Below the pieces are notes generated by a model. The model saw only the letters and a program-made list of their open reading frames with translations, was not told the origin of the DNA and made no database searches. 64,000 bases of DNA from Otatea glauca. Its lineage: Eukaryota > Streptophyta > Magnoliopsida > Poales > Poaceae. How positions within the stretch are numbered: the first letter of the stretch is position 1; each line of letters opens with the position of its first letter. The stretch lies in assembly GCA_036346275.1 (NCBI GenBank), contig CM070722.1, positions 26,311,336-26,375,335 on the forward strand, given 5' to 3'. The translations under genes were made by a program, and so were the position numbers. This document shows positions 22,885-34,270 of this stretch, one piece after another.

Positions 22885-24451
22885 GGGGGAGCTGGTTTGT
22901 ATATTATGTATTATATGTTTTCTTCCAGCTTTTCTTTTCTTTGTGCTTCTTCTGGGTGACTTTGGGCTTGTTTTCTTGAGTTAAGTTCACTCACTTAGAC
23001 TTCTGGCATGCCTTGCATGGATCTCTTATCTTGTGTTTTAGGTTGCTATCATGCGTGATTAGCTGTTCTCTCTTCTCTCTAGGTTGAGTTCCCTCACAGT
23101 CTTATAAGTCTAGCAGGTATTGGGCCTCCTGGGTAGACAGGTGCATGTGCACTCCTTAGTTGGGATCTAGAGTCGACTTCCTATGTCATCATTTGGGAAG
23201 ATAAGAGCGAGTCGAGCCGTAGTGAGTCTCTTCTATCTTATCTATGCTCAATAGCCATCCAGTTTTGCAGTTTCTCGACTTCTTCTCCTCATTTTGTTTT
23301 TTCTGGTTGTTATTGAGTTTATTTGGGTTGTCCTTATGCCTAATCTTGATAATAACTCAACTTTAACCAGATTTGAGCTTAAAATTGATTCATTTGTTGA
23401 GGGGGAGTTTGGGAATCTGTTCATGCATTGAATTTAGATTGCATTTCCTGTTTAATGAGCTTTGTCTATTATGCAATTGATTTCTTCTTCATGTTATACA
23501 CCATGCTGCATCATATGGAGGAAATCACTAGCTCAGATATGTCCAAGTTCATTTAACTTGCTAAGCTTTAAAATGAAAAAAGTCATAAATGAAAAACTTG
23601 ATGAAACTTGTTGCTTTTACTTGCTAGGTTTCTTCTCTAGAGGTTTGTGCCATAATTTGAGAAATTTTGGAGTTCTCTAGAGTCCCTATAGCAACTTGGG
23701 TGAAACTAGTTTGATCCATGCTAGAGTCCTTCAATTGCTCATGAATCGTTGTGCTAAAAATGAAAATTAAACAAAATTGACTCTTCTTGTGCACATACGA
23801 CTCAACACCTTGCATTCACAAGACTGCTTCCCATTGCACTTGGGATGAACTTGGAATACATCGTGTTTGACCTAGACCGTCCTCTTAAGAGTTCATCTTG
23901 AGATGGTCGCATACGGCTTGAGTCAATTGGTTGTCAAAAGAAAATGCAAATAAATTAAAAACAAAGACATATGTGGGTAAAGAATGCAAATAATGTCAAA
24001 CATTTGCACCCCGCTATGTCTTGTATGATGATAAATCAAAATTTGCATTAAATGATAAATGAGCCCGAAGGACCTTGTATGCTCTTCTAGATTCCCCAAG
24101 GTGTTGAGTAGGTTGAACTCTAGGTTTTCCTTTTGATCCTTAGAGTGGCTATTCTTCTATTTTTGAAACTGAAGCTAAGTGTTGCACTTGTCAAATCTTG
24201 CTAAAAATGAAATATTCAAAACTAAGCTCGTATTTGCACTTGGACATGTCTTAGTTTAGTCATCTTCTGAAATTGACAAGCTTGGTGTAATATCCTTCCA
24301 TTTTGATCAATTGGATAATCTTCAGAGCTCTTTCGATTGCATTTCATGCATACATAAAAAAAATTTGATGCCTATATTGCCAAAAGGGGGAGAAAACGTA
24401 GAAAAGGCATCACTAAAAAGATAAAAATGTGAATGCTTATTTGGTTATTAT

Positions 24452-24615
24452 GATCTTTGTAAAACTATGCTACTACTTCTGTTGGATCATAATCTCATAA
24501 TCACAATTGACATGTTTAGTTGGATCTTTGTAAAACTATGCTACTACTTCTGTTGGATCATAATCTCATAATCACAATTGACATTGTAAAACTATGCTAC
24601 TACTATGCTACTACT
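24452..24615. repeat. 71-bp tandem repeat, about 2.3 copies
   Basis: GATCTTTGTAAAACTATGC starts at 24452 and again at 24523, and a partial third unit begins at 24585. The last part contains a short internal TATGCTACTAC repeat. It lies in the 3' noncoding region of element D. Confidence 0.85.
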
Positions 24616-24787
24616 TGCTCTTTCTTAAATTTAACTATAAATCTAAATTCCTCTTCGTCAACTTGGTCATGGTTCTAATTTCTATCTTTGGACCAAGTTT
24701 GACTTTACAACTAAAAAATTGCTTTCTTCCTCATTTTCTTCAAACTCAAATTTAAGCCTTTTTGTGTGGTTTGTCAATATACTCATC

Positions 24788-24798
24788 AAGGGGGAGAT
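24788..24798 (+). promoter_or_regulatory. Polypurine tract of element D
   Basis: AAGGGGGAGAT immediately before the 3' LTR start at 24799; the expected plus-strand primer site. Confidence 0.8.
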
Positions 24799-26442
24799 TG
24801 AAGGACCATGTGGAGGTTCATCCATGTTTGTGATGAGTATTTGACTTTATTTGAGCAAGGTGTGCTCAAGTTTGAGTTTGATTTGGATTGATTTTCAAAA
24901 TGAAGCATTTTGAGTTGTCTCTGCCAGGAGTGGCAGTACCGGTCTTATGGACGTGGTAGTGATGAGTTGGATGGTTTATTGCACATCATTGTGGGCATTG
25001 CTATGTGAAAGGTTTTTTCCTTATCTTTGATGGTTGCAGGACGACGGTGTTAGGTCATGGTGAGGCGAAGGATGACCGGGACTAGGCGAGGAGCGTCGGA
25101 GGTCCAGACGGTTGAGAGATCGCCGGAAGATGATCGGAGACGGAGTCCGGGCAAGTCAAGAAGACAAGGAAAGGAGTTGATGCTAGCTAGATGCCGCGTG
25201 GATCAATGAGGGCTGTCGGATTGAGGTCTAGTTGATAGGTTAGCGGGTCTAGGTAGTATGCTTTGAAAACCGTGCAAGAAAACCCAGTATGTGTGTGGGT
25301 TTTGGGTTAGCCCTTTCATGGCTGTGTGTGTGGGTTAATCCTAGCCCTTATATGAGTGCTCTAGGGTTGAGGGACTCATCCAAGGGTGGTAGGTGGCCCA
25401 AGAGTAGTATAAATAGGGGTGGAGGGGTAGCCTCCTTCCCTTGAAGATTTTGATGTTTGCGAATGCTCCTTTGAACTTTGCCCACATGAAAGTGAGGCTT
25501 TGTAACCTCTCCTTCCAGAAATGAAAGTTTTTTCCATCCACCTCTGAATTTATTTTGCGCAATTACATTATGTCTTTACTTTACGCAATTTAAATTCAGC
25601 ATTTACTTTCCCGCAATTACATTCTCGCAATTTACTTTCATATAATTTGGATTTGCCTCCCCTCCTTCTAAATGCTGCTGATCTTGGATGTTTTTAGTGT
25701 GTTCATATGGTTTTACATCTCTTTTGCACTCTTGGATTGAGTAGAGAACATCTTTTCTTTCAAGTTCCAACTTTGTTCATAACTTGTTCTTCGCGCAGCA
25801 TTCAGAGTTTGATTTCTATAAAAATCTATAAAAATCTTTTTCAAGTGATTCTTATTGGAGGAGGTGCGGGACTCTGACATCCACTTGCAGAAAAATTTTG
25901 GAGTTCACTTGTTTCACTGTTTGGGCGCCATGAGGTGAAAACCGAGCCCCAAACTTTCTGCTCGAAGTTCTTGACCAGACTGTATTCTTAGATTTTTCTT
26001 GTTTTTTGTGTAAGGCTTTTTGAGGAGAAATTTGGTGGAGTTCTTCACGACTCTGATTCTCATAGGGATAAAAAGTCTCAAAATTTTGTGAGCTGCAGAA
26101 ACCCACCAACCTCCTATGCAAATTGAGGATAAGTTTTGGAAATTTTGCTTTTGCTTTTCTGAAAATGACTTTTGTGATTTGAATTGATGTCCTTTCTAAA
26201 AGCAAGAGTTTGAATTGATTCCTCTTTATCTTGGACACTAGACAACCAGTATTGTGACTCAAAAATCCCCACATATTTTATGGTACTTATCCATGCAAGC
26301 TTGGGGTACACATAGTTGTCTAGTTCTTCAGGTTTTTCACGATTTCTTTTGAGCGATCTTGTCGAGGTTTTTGTTGGAGTATTTTGGGGGAAATTTTATT
26401 TGCGACCATTCACCCCCCTCTGTTCGCCATCTCGGTCCTTCA
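24799..26442 (+). repeat. 3' LTR of element D (1644 bp)
   Basis: Same ends and length as 3311-4954, with the TATA box at 25409-25416. It is followed by the AAACT target duplication at 26444-26448, after one extra A. Confidence 0.92.
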
Positions 26443-27138
26443 AAAACTCAAAAAACCAGTGAAAAGCTGACATCTTATTATGTGCATCATCTGATAGACT
26501 ATCAATTGCTCTGCTATGGTTTGGTATACCTGAGTTGGTCCCAAGGAAGCACCGCAGAACAAAAATGGATCTAACCAAAGATTCAAAAAAGCGACATGTT
26601 CTTCGTCCGATACCAGCCCATTAACCTTATTATTATTTCTGATATACTTAGCCCATCCTTCACCTTTGGACTTGATAAGCTTGTACTTAGGCTTGGCACT
26701 GTAAGCCGATACTTGATCCCCATCGGGTCTTAAGCAGCATAGTTGGGCTACATCCAGGAGAGTTGGGCTGACAAGACCAGTGCAAAATATAAAAGCGTTG
26801 AAGGTGTCCGACCAGAAATAGCAAGCCGTAGCCACTAAGGGCTCATTGGCCTCTAGATCGGCTAAGGAAAGGGGGAGACATTCGGCTATGCCCATCTTTT
26901 CCCATTCACCCCTCTTCTGGGCTGCTATGCAAATGTACCATGATCTCCATCCCTTAAGCGCCCTCGGCCAAGCTCTGAAACTCTTACTCCAACCCTCTAT
27001 ATTATATCCCGCAGCCGATAGCGGTAGACGAGGAATCTCTTCATTTATTACTGAATCGGCTTCTATGTTTCCTACTGGGCCTAGATAGAATTGGTCATTG
27101 CTGTTTGGGATTGGGATGAATACTTGAGAGGGATCCAT
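26443..27138 (-). pseudogene. Antisense gene of element A, exon 1, N-terminal portion (plant mobile domain)
   Basis: Start of the antisense gene, at ATG 27138 (MDPSQVFIPIPNSNDQF). About 220 codons are open before element D cuts in. Motifs of the plant mobile domain are seen: ACYFWSDTFNAFIF, LLDVAQLCCLRPDGDQV and VSDEEHVAFLNLWLD. The two Trp codons that are stops in B (61071-61073 and 61050-61052) are intact here. Near 26445-26490 the sequence has diverged or lost some codons relative to 60480-60600. PMD proteins are otherwise plant nuclear proteins or transposon passengers; the biochemical function of this one is unknown. Confidence 0.75.
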
Positions 27139-27459
27139 TGAGACGATCCTGACAAGCAGCCGATTGGAAGCAGTGAGCGCTGGAGAGCTTGAAGACTAGA
27201 AGCTGATTGCAGACAACTCGAGAGCTTGTGCACATGAGAAATGAATCCGTGGGGGCCGCATATTTGTAGCACAGTGAAAATTTGAAACGGCGGGAAATGA
27301 ATCTCAAAAGACACAAGCAGTTAAAGCGCACTACCTGCATGTCAGAAAATTATGGCGCAAATAAAGCAGCAGTTACTGGGTGAAGGTTAACAGTTAGCCG
27401 ATGGAAAATAAGCCGACAGTTGTGATTTTTGAAAGATGACAAGTCATCTCTCAAAAATG
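27139..27459 (-). promoter_or_regulatory. 5' flank of the antisense gene (element A)
   Basis: Sequence upstream of ATG 27138 on the minus strand, ending at the solo LTR. The first 220 bp align with 61221-61424 in element B, including a conserved CGGGAAATGAATCTCAAAAG. It would hold the promoter and leader of the antisense gene if it is transcribed. I see no convincing TATA box. Confidence 0.35.
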
Positions 27460-28828
27460 TGAAGAGGAACGCGGTATGCTACGCTAGCACAAAAAAATCT
27501 ACCGCGTAACCAGAAAGCTACTCGCAAGAAGGGGATCATAGATAAGATTACCACTAGACGCGCAGTTGCGGAATCCTTCGCGCGTCGATGTAGTGGATCG
27601 TCCTCGCCGCAGTCGTTGCGTCGATGTAGTGGATCGTCCTCGCCTTGCCGTGGATCGTCCTCCCACGCCGCAGTCACAGCAGCGTCACCGCAGTAGTCCA
27701 CACGTCCAGAGATGGAACGCCGTGCGTCGGTGTGCAAGCACCTGGTCGCTCGGCAGGGACAGCGAGAGGAGTAGGCTAGGGTTTCGAGTGAATCACTCCT
27801 AAACCGTGGAAAGCACACCCTGTGCCCTCCCTCCTCCCCTCCTTATATAGCCACGAGATGAAACCCTAAACTAGGGCCCATCAGCGTGCTAAGCCCACGA
27901 GGTTCATTAATTACGGATCCAGTCGAAATTAATGCGTCCCAGCCCATTAAGTGTGTGACCCTGCAGGTTCACGTATGTTTGGACGTGGATTCGGAAAACT
28001 CCTTTTCAATCCAATAGTTGGTATTGGCTTCTTGCAAAGTAAGCCAACTCCTAAACATACTATGATCAAATCGGACAGAACCTATCAAAAGTACTCATGT
28101 AATAATCCCTTTGCCAAGTATATGAAGATTGATCTCAAGGCGAGAAGCATGTCATCCTTTGATGATTCAATCCATCTCTCGTATCCGTGATATATTAATA
28201 AGTTGTGATTGACTCCTCAATCACGGCATGGCCATGCACTTCCTTAATCATATCACACGAGTGGCCTTGTCATATATCTCCGTTTCATTGGAGTGGCAAA
28301 TTCCATCTTGATCGCTCACTTCCCTCTTGCACGTTTCATAGTAAACATGAAAACTACCTTTATAACTATCCGGTTAGGAAGTAGTGTTTGATAGCCCCAA
28401 GGAAAACTATTACACATGTAGGGAATATGACAATCTCAGTCTAAGGATCATACATCTACTAGGTATGAGATACATGATGACACATAAGAATGAAACATTC
28501 TCGCAGTGTCCCATTGCGGGTCTATCTAACCCATGTTCTTCAACATGTGTCCACAATGTATAGATGATATCTCTATATCCCATGATCTATGAAGCATGAT
28601 CATCGATCACTACATGTGCTGATCTATTCATCGTTGTCCTATACGATGATATCCGATCAGAGATATTTATCGAATTACATCATTAAGTAAAGAGCTTCAT
28701 AAGCAAGTCACATACTTGTTGATCAATACAATGATATACATTCATTGGACCAATAATCATATTATTATTCATAAACATAGTCATATTACAATCATCTAAA
28801 TGATTGCCTCAAGGGCATAACACTAACA
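27460..28828 (-). mobile_element. Solo LTR of an Angela-like Ty1/Copia element (1369 bp)
   Basis: On its own strand it begins TGTTAGTGTTATGCCCTTGA and ends TTCA. The start resembles the conserved start of grass Angela/BARE-type LTRs, which carry a similar ATGCCCT-GAGGCAAT motif. The 5-bp duplication AAATG flanks it exactly (27455-27459 and 28829-28833), with no internal element sequence, so it is a solo LTR left by recombination. A TATATAAGG promoter is near 27842-27850 on the minus strand. A 36-bp tandem repeat lies at 27583-27655. It is inserted immediately upstream of A's polypurine tract. Confidence 0.85.
27583..27655. repeat. 36-bp tandem repeat inside the solo LTR
   Basis: CGTCGATGTAGTGGATCGTC starts at 27583 and again at 27619; a shorter GTGGATCGTCCTC copy follows near 27650. 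It would lie in the transcribed leader of the source element. Confidence 0.8.
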
Positions 28829-28842
28829 AAATGGGGGGCATA

Positions 28843-29494
28843 TGTTTCCACCAGAATTTGGCAAGTCTAGTCAAAATCGGCAAGAAAGTCAAACATGTGG
28901 AAACTAACAGATGATTTGGAAAGATTTGAAGATATTTGGCAACGGCAAGATCTCTGAGGAAAAACTATCCAAAACAAGGCCGATACAGATCAGGTTTTGA
29001 AACGTGTTGTAATAGGACACGATCGGCCGACGGGTATAAAAGAAGGGCCAAAGCAAGCTGCAACATATACACAACACAATCAAACATACCAATTTACATT
29101 ACTTTTTCCTGTCGACTAGGAGTAGTTCTTGTAATTTAGTATTTGTAATTCGATCTTAATCAATAAAGTTGCGCATCACCGATTGTTGATCCTCTTCAAA
29201 TTACGCCCCAGGTTTGATTTATTCTAATGTTGTTGCGCATCGCCTTCTTCAGAATTGATCTACCTTTATCCTCTGATTAGCCTTAATCGGCTAGTTAGAC
29301 ATACCCTTTTTTCTTGATTTAATCGGCTTCAAGCTGATTGAGTCTGAGCCGATTGATCGTCACGATCGGCTTTGAGTGAATTTTATATTTTTACCTTGTC
29401 GATTCCAGGTCAAATCAACTGGCACGCTCTTAACCAGGTGTTCATCTGGTGTGCTGTTGTCAAAAACCCTACTTCAAGTTTTTTAACGCCAACA
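28843..29494 (+). repeat. 3' LTR of element A (652 bp)
   Basis: Begins TGTTTCCACCAGAATTTG after the G-rich polypurine tract and ends CGCCAACA. The TATA box TATAAAAG is at 29035-29042 and AATAAA at 29162-29167. It aligns end to end with the 5' LTR of B (37259-37908), with scattered substitutions. Confidence 0.9.
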
Positions 29495-30655
29495 CCAGCA
29501 AAATTAAGCAATATAAACTTTATGTCTTTTAAGCAATGAATCATGTGAGGTATCTATTGGGGCTGAATGCCTGTGTTGATCAACACAGCATAGTATACCA
29601 ACTAAAACAAATTCCTATCATGCAACATGGAGTTGCTCAAATCAACCAAAGGAAGCCAAATGAAGTTCATTTCAAGGTAGTAGAGGACTAGTGGAGGCAG
29701 CCAACTGACCAACTGAACTTACAAAGTCTATTTTGGAATAGAAATCTATGAACACATTTGATCAAACCAAGTGGATTACAACACTAACATATAGAGCACT
29801 AGCATATAGAGCAGTAACACTCAGTAAGTAATATATAAATCGAATAACCAGAAAAAACTGTGATACAAAAAGGAAGAAATAGCAACCAAATTTTCCTATT
29901 CTACACTTATGTCTGACTGAATTTAACTGAACTGAACCCATGCTTCTCTCTATATATCCCACATATATCCCTGCACCCACAAATCTTCTCCCAAATCCTC
30001 CTTTGTCCCTCTTAAAACAGTGTGGACTTATTTTATCGATATCTTCAATCACTACTAAGGAAACAAGTAAAACTTCAGCACCCATTTCCAGCTAAATAAG
30101 CATATTCTTAAGAATCGACATGCACCCATTTCCAGCTAAGTAACTGCTACGAATTCTGTGAACCCACCCTAAGTTTAAGCTGTAAATGGAATCCCCAATT
30201 CGCAACCCCCAACCAAATAACCAGATCTGCATGCACCACTCCCAAATCTCAGCGGCTTCGATAAGTTATCTTGTAGGGCGTAAGGAGTACCGACCTATCA
30301 TGAACTAGGTGCAAATCGCATTGACCAACAGAGCTAGTGTTAGGTTGTGGAGGGCCGACAGAGGGAGGACGTCGCATCGGAGGAAGGTCCAAGCAGCGAG
30401 GGTCGGACGTCGCACCAAGGGTGAGGGAGGAGGGGCGTGCGGGTGCGGGTGCTAGGTTTGGGGAGGCAGGCGAGAGGAGGCCAGGAGGAGGTGGAGGGAG
30501 ATCGACGGGGGGAGGCGGCTATGGGTGCAGGTGCTAGGGTTTGGGGAGGACGGGGGTTTAGGGTGCGCAGGACTTAGCCAAGGAGCGGGGGTTTAGGGTG
30601 CGCGGTTGCCCGCAAGACTTAAGCGAAGGAGAACCTATTTTATTTTTTAGCACGA
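29495..30655. other. Unassigned region between element A and the CACTA transposon
   Basis: A/T-rich sequence to about 30300, then a GC-rich block (about 30330-30640). On the minus strand that block reads like a plant gene leader: repeated CCTAAACCC and AAACCCTAG motifs and CT-rich tracts. A minus ORF at 29762-30085 (107 codons) shows no recognisable family. It could be the 5' end of a host gene, a captured fragment, or part of the CACTA element. I cannot decide from sequence alone. Confidence 0.35.
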
Positions 30656-30839
30656 TGAGAGGCGGGAAAGGCCCATCCTAGACGGTTCTGGGCTTGAACC
30701 GTCTAGGATAAAGTCATCACAGACGGTTCAAACCTAGAACCGTCTGGGGTGAGCTAGTTTTTTTTGCTATCAATATTTATTTAAGTTTGTGTCATTATTT
30801 ATAATACATACATTAATGAATTAGTGTTGCAATACATAT

Positions 30840-30990
30840 ATCACATTAATTATAATACAAATATCTCATTAATTATAATACAAATATCTCATTAATTATA
30901 ATACATACATCTCATTAATTTTAATCAATACATCTCACTAATTATAATTAGTGTACATATCATTAATTATAATACAAGCATACATCTCAT
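30840..30990. repeat. 23-bp minisatellite
   Basis: ATCTCATTAATTATAATACA-type units start at 30840, 30863, 30886, 30909 and 30932 (period 23 bp), then degenerate to about 30990. It lies directly downstream of the transposase stop codon. Confidence 0.9.
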
Positions 30991-32107
30991 TAATTATTTT
31001 TTTGTATAAAAATTAGCCCTTCACGATGATCAACACGTGTGTAGCTAGCTTCCTCAGGTTGGTCATCCTGGATCGTGACGCCGGTACCAATAGGAGGCAA
31101 CTCGTCAAACTGATTGTATTCTTCCTCATCTACCATATTCTTGACTCCGACAATCCTCCTTTTTCCTTAAAGAACAACGTGCCACTTCTTGTTGGACGGG
31201 TCAGTTACATAGAAGACTTTAACAACTTGGTTAGTGAGAACAAATGGTTCGTCTTGGTATCTGACACATTCGAGGTCCACATTTGTGACGCCATACTTGT
31301 CACCTTCATGTGCTACAGGTTAACCAAATGGCACCAAAATAAAGGGATCTTGAATAGTACGTAGTCGAGCTACCAAATTTTCTCAATGAACATATAGTAC
31401 GAGCTCCTCGTTGATCCAGCGGTATTCAGCGCATCAATGTGAATACCGCTGTTCTGGTTTGTGTTCTTCATGTCCTGATCTCTCGTGTAAAATGTGTACC
31501 CATTTAAGTTGTATCCTTTCCATGTTACAACCGTAAATGCTGGCCCTTTTGCCAACCATGTCAGCGTATCACCTAATGAGCTTCCAGTGATGGGTTGTCG
31601 CTCCTTGAACCATCTGTTAAACTAGAGGTTATGCTGTCTGATAATATAGTATTCCTGCCGCAACGAATTCTCTTGCCGTAGCCAGTTCTTGTGCTCATCG
31701 ATAGATGGGGCCACAACAGCCATGTGTTGCAAAACTGTGAAATGGGATTTAACGCACCCAACCGGATCAGGCGTGATTGCTTTCCTTCCGATGGTCCCGA
31801 TGCCCTGGAGCCTCCCCTCATGGCGGGATCGAGGCACACCTATCGGTTCGACCTAAGCCATGTAATCCATGCAGAATTCGACGACCTCTTCGGTTGCATA
31901 ACCTTCGATAATGCTACCCTCTGGTCGAGATCGATTCCATACGTAGGACTTGAGAATTCCCATGTACCTCTCGAACGGATACATGCTAGGTAGGAACACA
32001 GGCCCGCACATCTTTATCTCTCTCACAAGGTGAATAATGAGATGGACCATGATATCGAAAAACAACGGAGGAAAATACATCTCAAGATTACATAGAGTTA
32101 TGACCAC
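30990..32107 (-). pseudogene. CACTA transposase C-terminal region (DUF4218 and DUF4216), broken
   Basis: The DUF4218-like part is at 31853-32107: FPPLFFDIMVHL, then MYPFERYMGILKSYVWNRSRPEGSI and EGYATEEVVEF. These are hallmark motifs of plant tnp2 proteins. The DUF4216-like part follows from 31555 (VTWKGYNLNGYTFYTRDQD, then a Ser/Tyr-rich segment) to the stop at 30990-30992. Several frameshifts and stops separate the pieces, notably at about 31570-31850. Conserved order and strand with 32633-34270 indicate one original gene. Confidence 0.75.
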
Positions 32108-32119
32108 CTCGAGTTATGA

Positions 32120-33690
32120 CCACCTCGGCTTGTAGAGCATCTAGTCCTTCGGGATCGATGACCTTCTGAGCAATTGTGTTAAAGAAAACACAGCCTTGCG
32201 ATTGTCTCCCAGACCTTACTCGGTAAAATACTTCTAATTGCCACATGGAGCATCTGTGTCATAAGCACATAGCAATCATGGGACTTCATGCCAGTTAAAC
32301 TCAAAATCTTGCATCGAAACAAGTCTCTTCTTGTTGGACAAGTAATCGGACAAAACTTTCACACCACGCAAGCACTGGCACAATTTGGTTCTCTCAGCCT
32401 TGGACAGAGTGTAGTAAGCAGGTTCACACTATGTTCAGCCTTTATTGGTCTCTTTCGGTGCTAACTCAGGTCTGATGCCCATATCAACCAAGTCAAGCCG
32501 TGCGTTGATATCGTCCTTTGTTTTACCCTTAATGTCCAGTAAGAGACCAATCAAGCTATCACAGACATTCTTCTCTACGTGCATCACGCCGATGCAGTGC
32601 CGAACTTCTAGGTGCTCCCAATAAGGTAGGCCCTAAAATATTGATATCTTCTTCCACATGCTCTTCTCACGGGTCTTCGATTTATGTCCTTTTCCAAGCG
32701 CAACATCCAAGTTCTTAACCATATCATGAATGTCTATCCCATTTAAAGGCTTTGGAGGTAAACCATCTTCGGTTGTGCTGTCAAATTGTTTCTTTATCTT
32801 GCGGTATGGGTGATTACTCCAAAGGAACCTACGGTGACGCATGTACACGGTTTTGCTCGAGTGGTTCAGCCACACACACTTGGTATCATCCAAGCAGTGA
32901 GTACATGCTTTGGCTCCTTTTGTACTCTACCCCGACAGGTTAGCAAGGGCAGCATAATCATTTATGGTGCAGAACAACAGGCAGCGCAAAGTGAAGTACT
33001 CTCGTTTGTGAGCATCCCATACCTGCACCCTAGGAGCCCACAATGTGTTCAGATCTTCCACCAATGGTACTAGGTACACATCAATATCATTCCTAGGTTG
33101 CTTCGGGCCTTGGATGAGTATAGACATTAATATGACTTTCGCTTCATACACAACCAAGGAGGAAGGTTGTACACATAGAGATTCACTGACCAAGTACTAT
33201 GACGGCTACTCATGTTACCGAAAGGATTCATTTCATCCGTATTCAATACGAACCTTATATTCCTCAGATCCTCTACGAATTCTTCAAACCTCCTATCGAT
33301 GTTTCTCCATTACGTGGAATCAGCAGTGTGTCTAATCATTCCATCATTCTTACGCTCATTCGAGTGCCACCAAAGCAATTTTGCCTCTTTTTGGTTCGCA
33401 AACAAACGCTTCAAACGGAGAATCATAGGTAGATACCACACCACCTTAGTGGGAGGTCCTTTCTTCACCTCCATGCCCTCGTCGTCATCATCTGATCTAT
33501 TTTTACGCTTGTACCCGAATGCGTTGCACACCGAACATACATGCAAGTCTGTGTACTCTTTGCGGTAGAGGATACAGTCGTTCGGACAGGCATGTACTCT
33601 TTCTACTTCCATTCCCAAGGGACAAAGAACCTTTTTGGCTTTGTAGGTGGTTGTCGGCAACTCGTTTCCCTCTGAAAGCATATCCGCTAA
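32120..33690 (-). pseudogene. CACTA tnp2 transposase core, broken
   Basis: The catalytic-core part of the tnp2-family transposase in pieces. 33310-33681 holds the Cys-rich start (CPNDCILYRKEY, CSVCNAFGYKRK, PTKVVWYLPMI). 32927-33193 holds SILIQGPKQPRNDIDVYLVPLVEDL and the HKREYFTLRCLLFCTINDYAALANLSG motif. 32633-32893 holds CVWLNHSSKTVYMRHRRFL. From 32640 to 32110 the frame reads on with breaks through a segment matching the region before DUF4218 in this family. No uninterrupted frame exists, so the element is non-autonomous. Confidence 0.8.
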
Positions 33691-33937
33691 CAGACCTTAA
33701 AGCGTTGTGAAACTCTTGTCGGACCAACCGTTGCTTGCCTTTAATTTCAGTAGTTCCAGCACGGATGACAACGTTGTGTATTTGTACTTGCAACCCAGGA
33801 ACAAAGGTTTCTCCGAGTCATCCATCAAGCACCGGAATTTTACGTACTCCCGCTCATCACGGCTCCCTTCTGTATCCAGTAGCATCTGATCCAGATTGTC
33901 ATCATCAAACCTATCCTTATCGAAAGCATAGTCGATA

Positions 33938-34270
33938 TCATCCGCGAGTATCGTTGACTTCATTGACGAAATCCAGAGTATCGTTGACTTCGTCGACGAT
34001 GGTAGTACTACTTGGTCCCTGCATAATCTGCTCTTCACCGTGACTGGTACAACATGTATACCCCCTTTTGAAACCCCGTAGAATCAAGTGTGCTTCGATC
34101 TGCGCTAGGTTTTGAAATATCCTCATATTCTCGCAGTCAATGCATGGACAAGGCATAAATTTCACCCCCTTGTTCAACATATCTTCCTCTGCAGCTCTTC
34201 TAAAAACAGAGACACCATTTATGTACTCGGCGCTCCCACGGCTCGCAGCGTACATCCAGCTTTGGTCCAT
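33938..34270 (-). pseudogene. CACTA transposase N-terminal transposase-associated domain
   Basis: Starts at ATG 34270 with MDQSWMYAASRGSAEYINGV and the Cys motif MPCPCIDCENM, typical of the plant transposase-associated domain that precedes tnp2. Near 33951-34000 a ~30-bp direct duplication repeats an IVDEVNDT/DFVNEVNDT motif; the frame is lost soon after. Upstream DNA (34271 onward) would be the 5' region of this gene. Confidence 0.82.

Larger units (their letters stand above)
22885..24798 (+). other. Long 3' noncoding region of element D
   Basis: About 1.9 kb between the pol stop and the 3' LTR. I see no env-like or other conserved ORF. G-rich GGGGGAG tracts occur near 22884, 23400, 24366 and 24790; only the last abuts the LTR and acts as polypurine tract. 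A 71-bp tandem repeat lies at 24452-24615. Confidence 0.7.
3311..26442 (+). mobile_element. Element D: SIRE/Maximus-type Ty1/Copia retrotransposon
   Basis: Two LTRs of 1644 bp each (3311-4954 and 24799-26442) flank gag-protease-integrase-RT-RNase H in Copia order. The ends are TGAAGGACC...GGTCCTTCA, a 9-bp inverted repeat. The primer site TGGTATCAGAGC (4957-4968) pairs with initiator methionine tRNA, and a polypurine tract lies at 24788-24798. The target duplication is AAACT (3306-3310 and 26444-26448), with one extra A at the right junction. D interrupts exon 1 of A's antisense gene. D is itself interrupted at 9650/21569 by E1, leaving about 11.2 kb of its own sequence. SIRE/Maximus is judged from the long LTR, long gag and RT sequence; coding is heavily decayed. 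Confidence 0.9.
1..29494 (+). mobile_element. Element A: Tat-lineage Ty3/Gypsy retrotransposon, 3' part, with nested insertions
   Basis: Only the 3' portion is in the window: integrase end, an antisense gene, polypurine tract and 3' LTR. The order matches element B (37259 onward), whose integrase, antisense gene and LTR align closely with A. Element D (3311-26442) splits the antisense gene, and a solo LTR (27460-28828) lies just before the polypurine tract (about 28832-28840, a run of six G). A's own DNA is therefore 1-3310, 26443-27459 and 28829-29494. Its 5' LTR, gag and most of pol lie upstream of the window, so its target duplication cannot be tested. Tat assignment is by family resemblance to B, which has the extra RNase H typical of that lineage. 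Confidence 0.85.
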
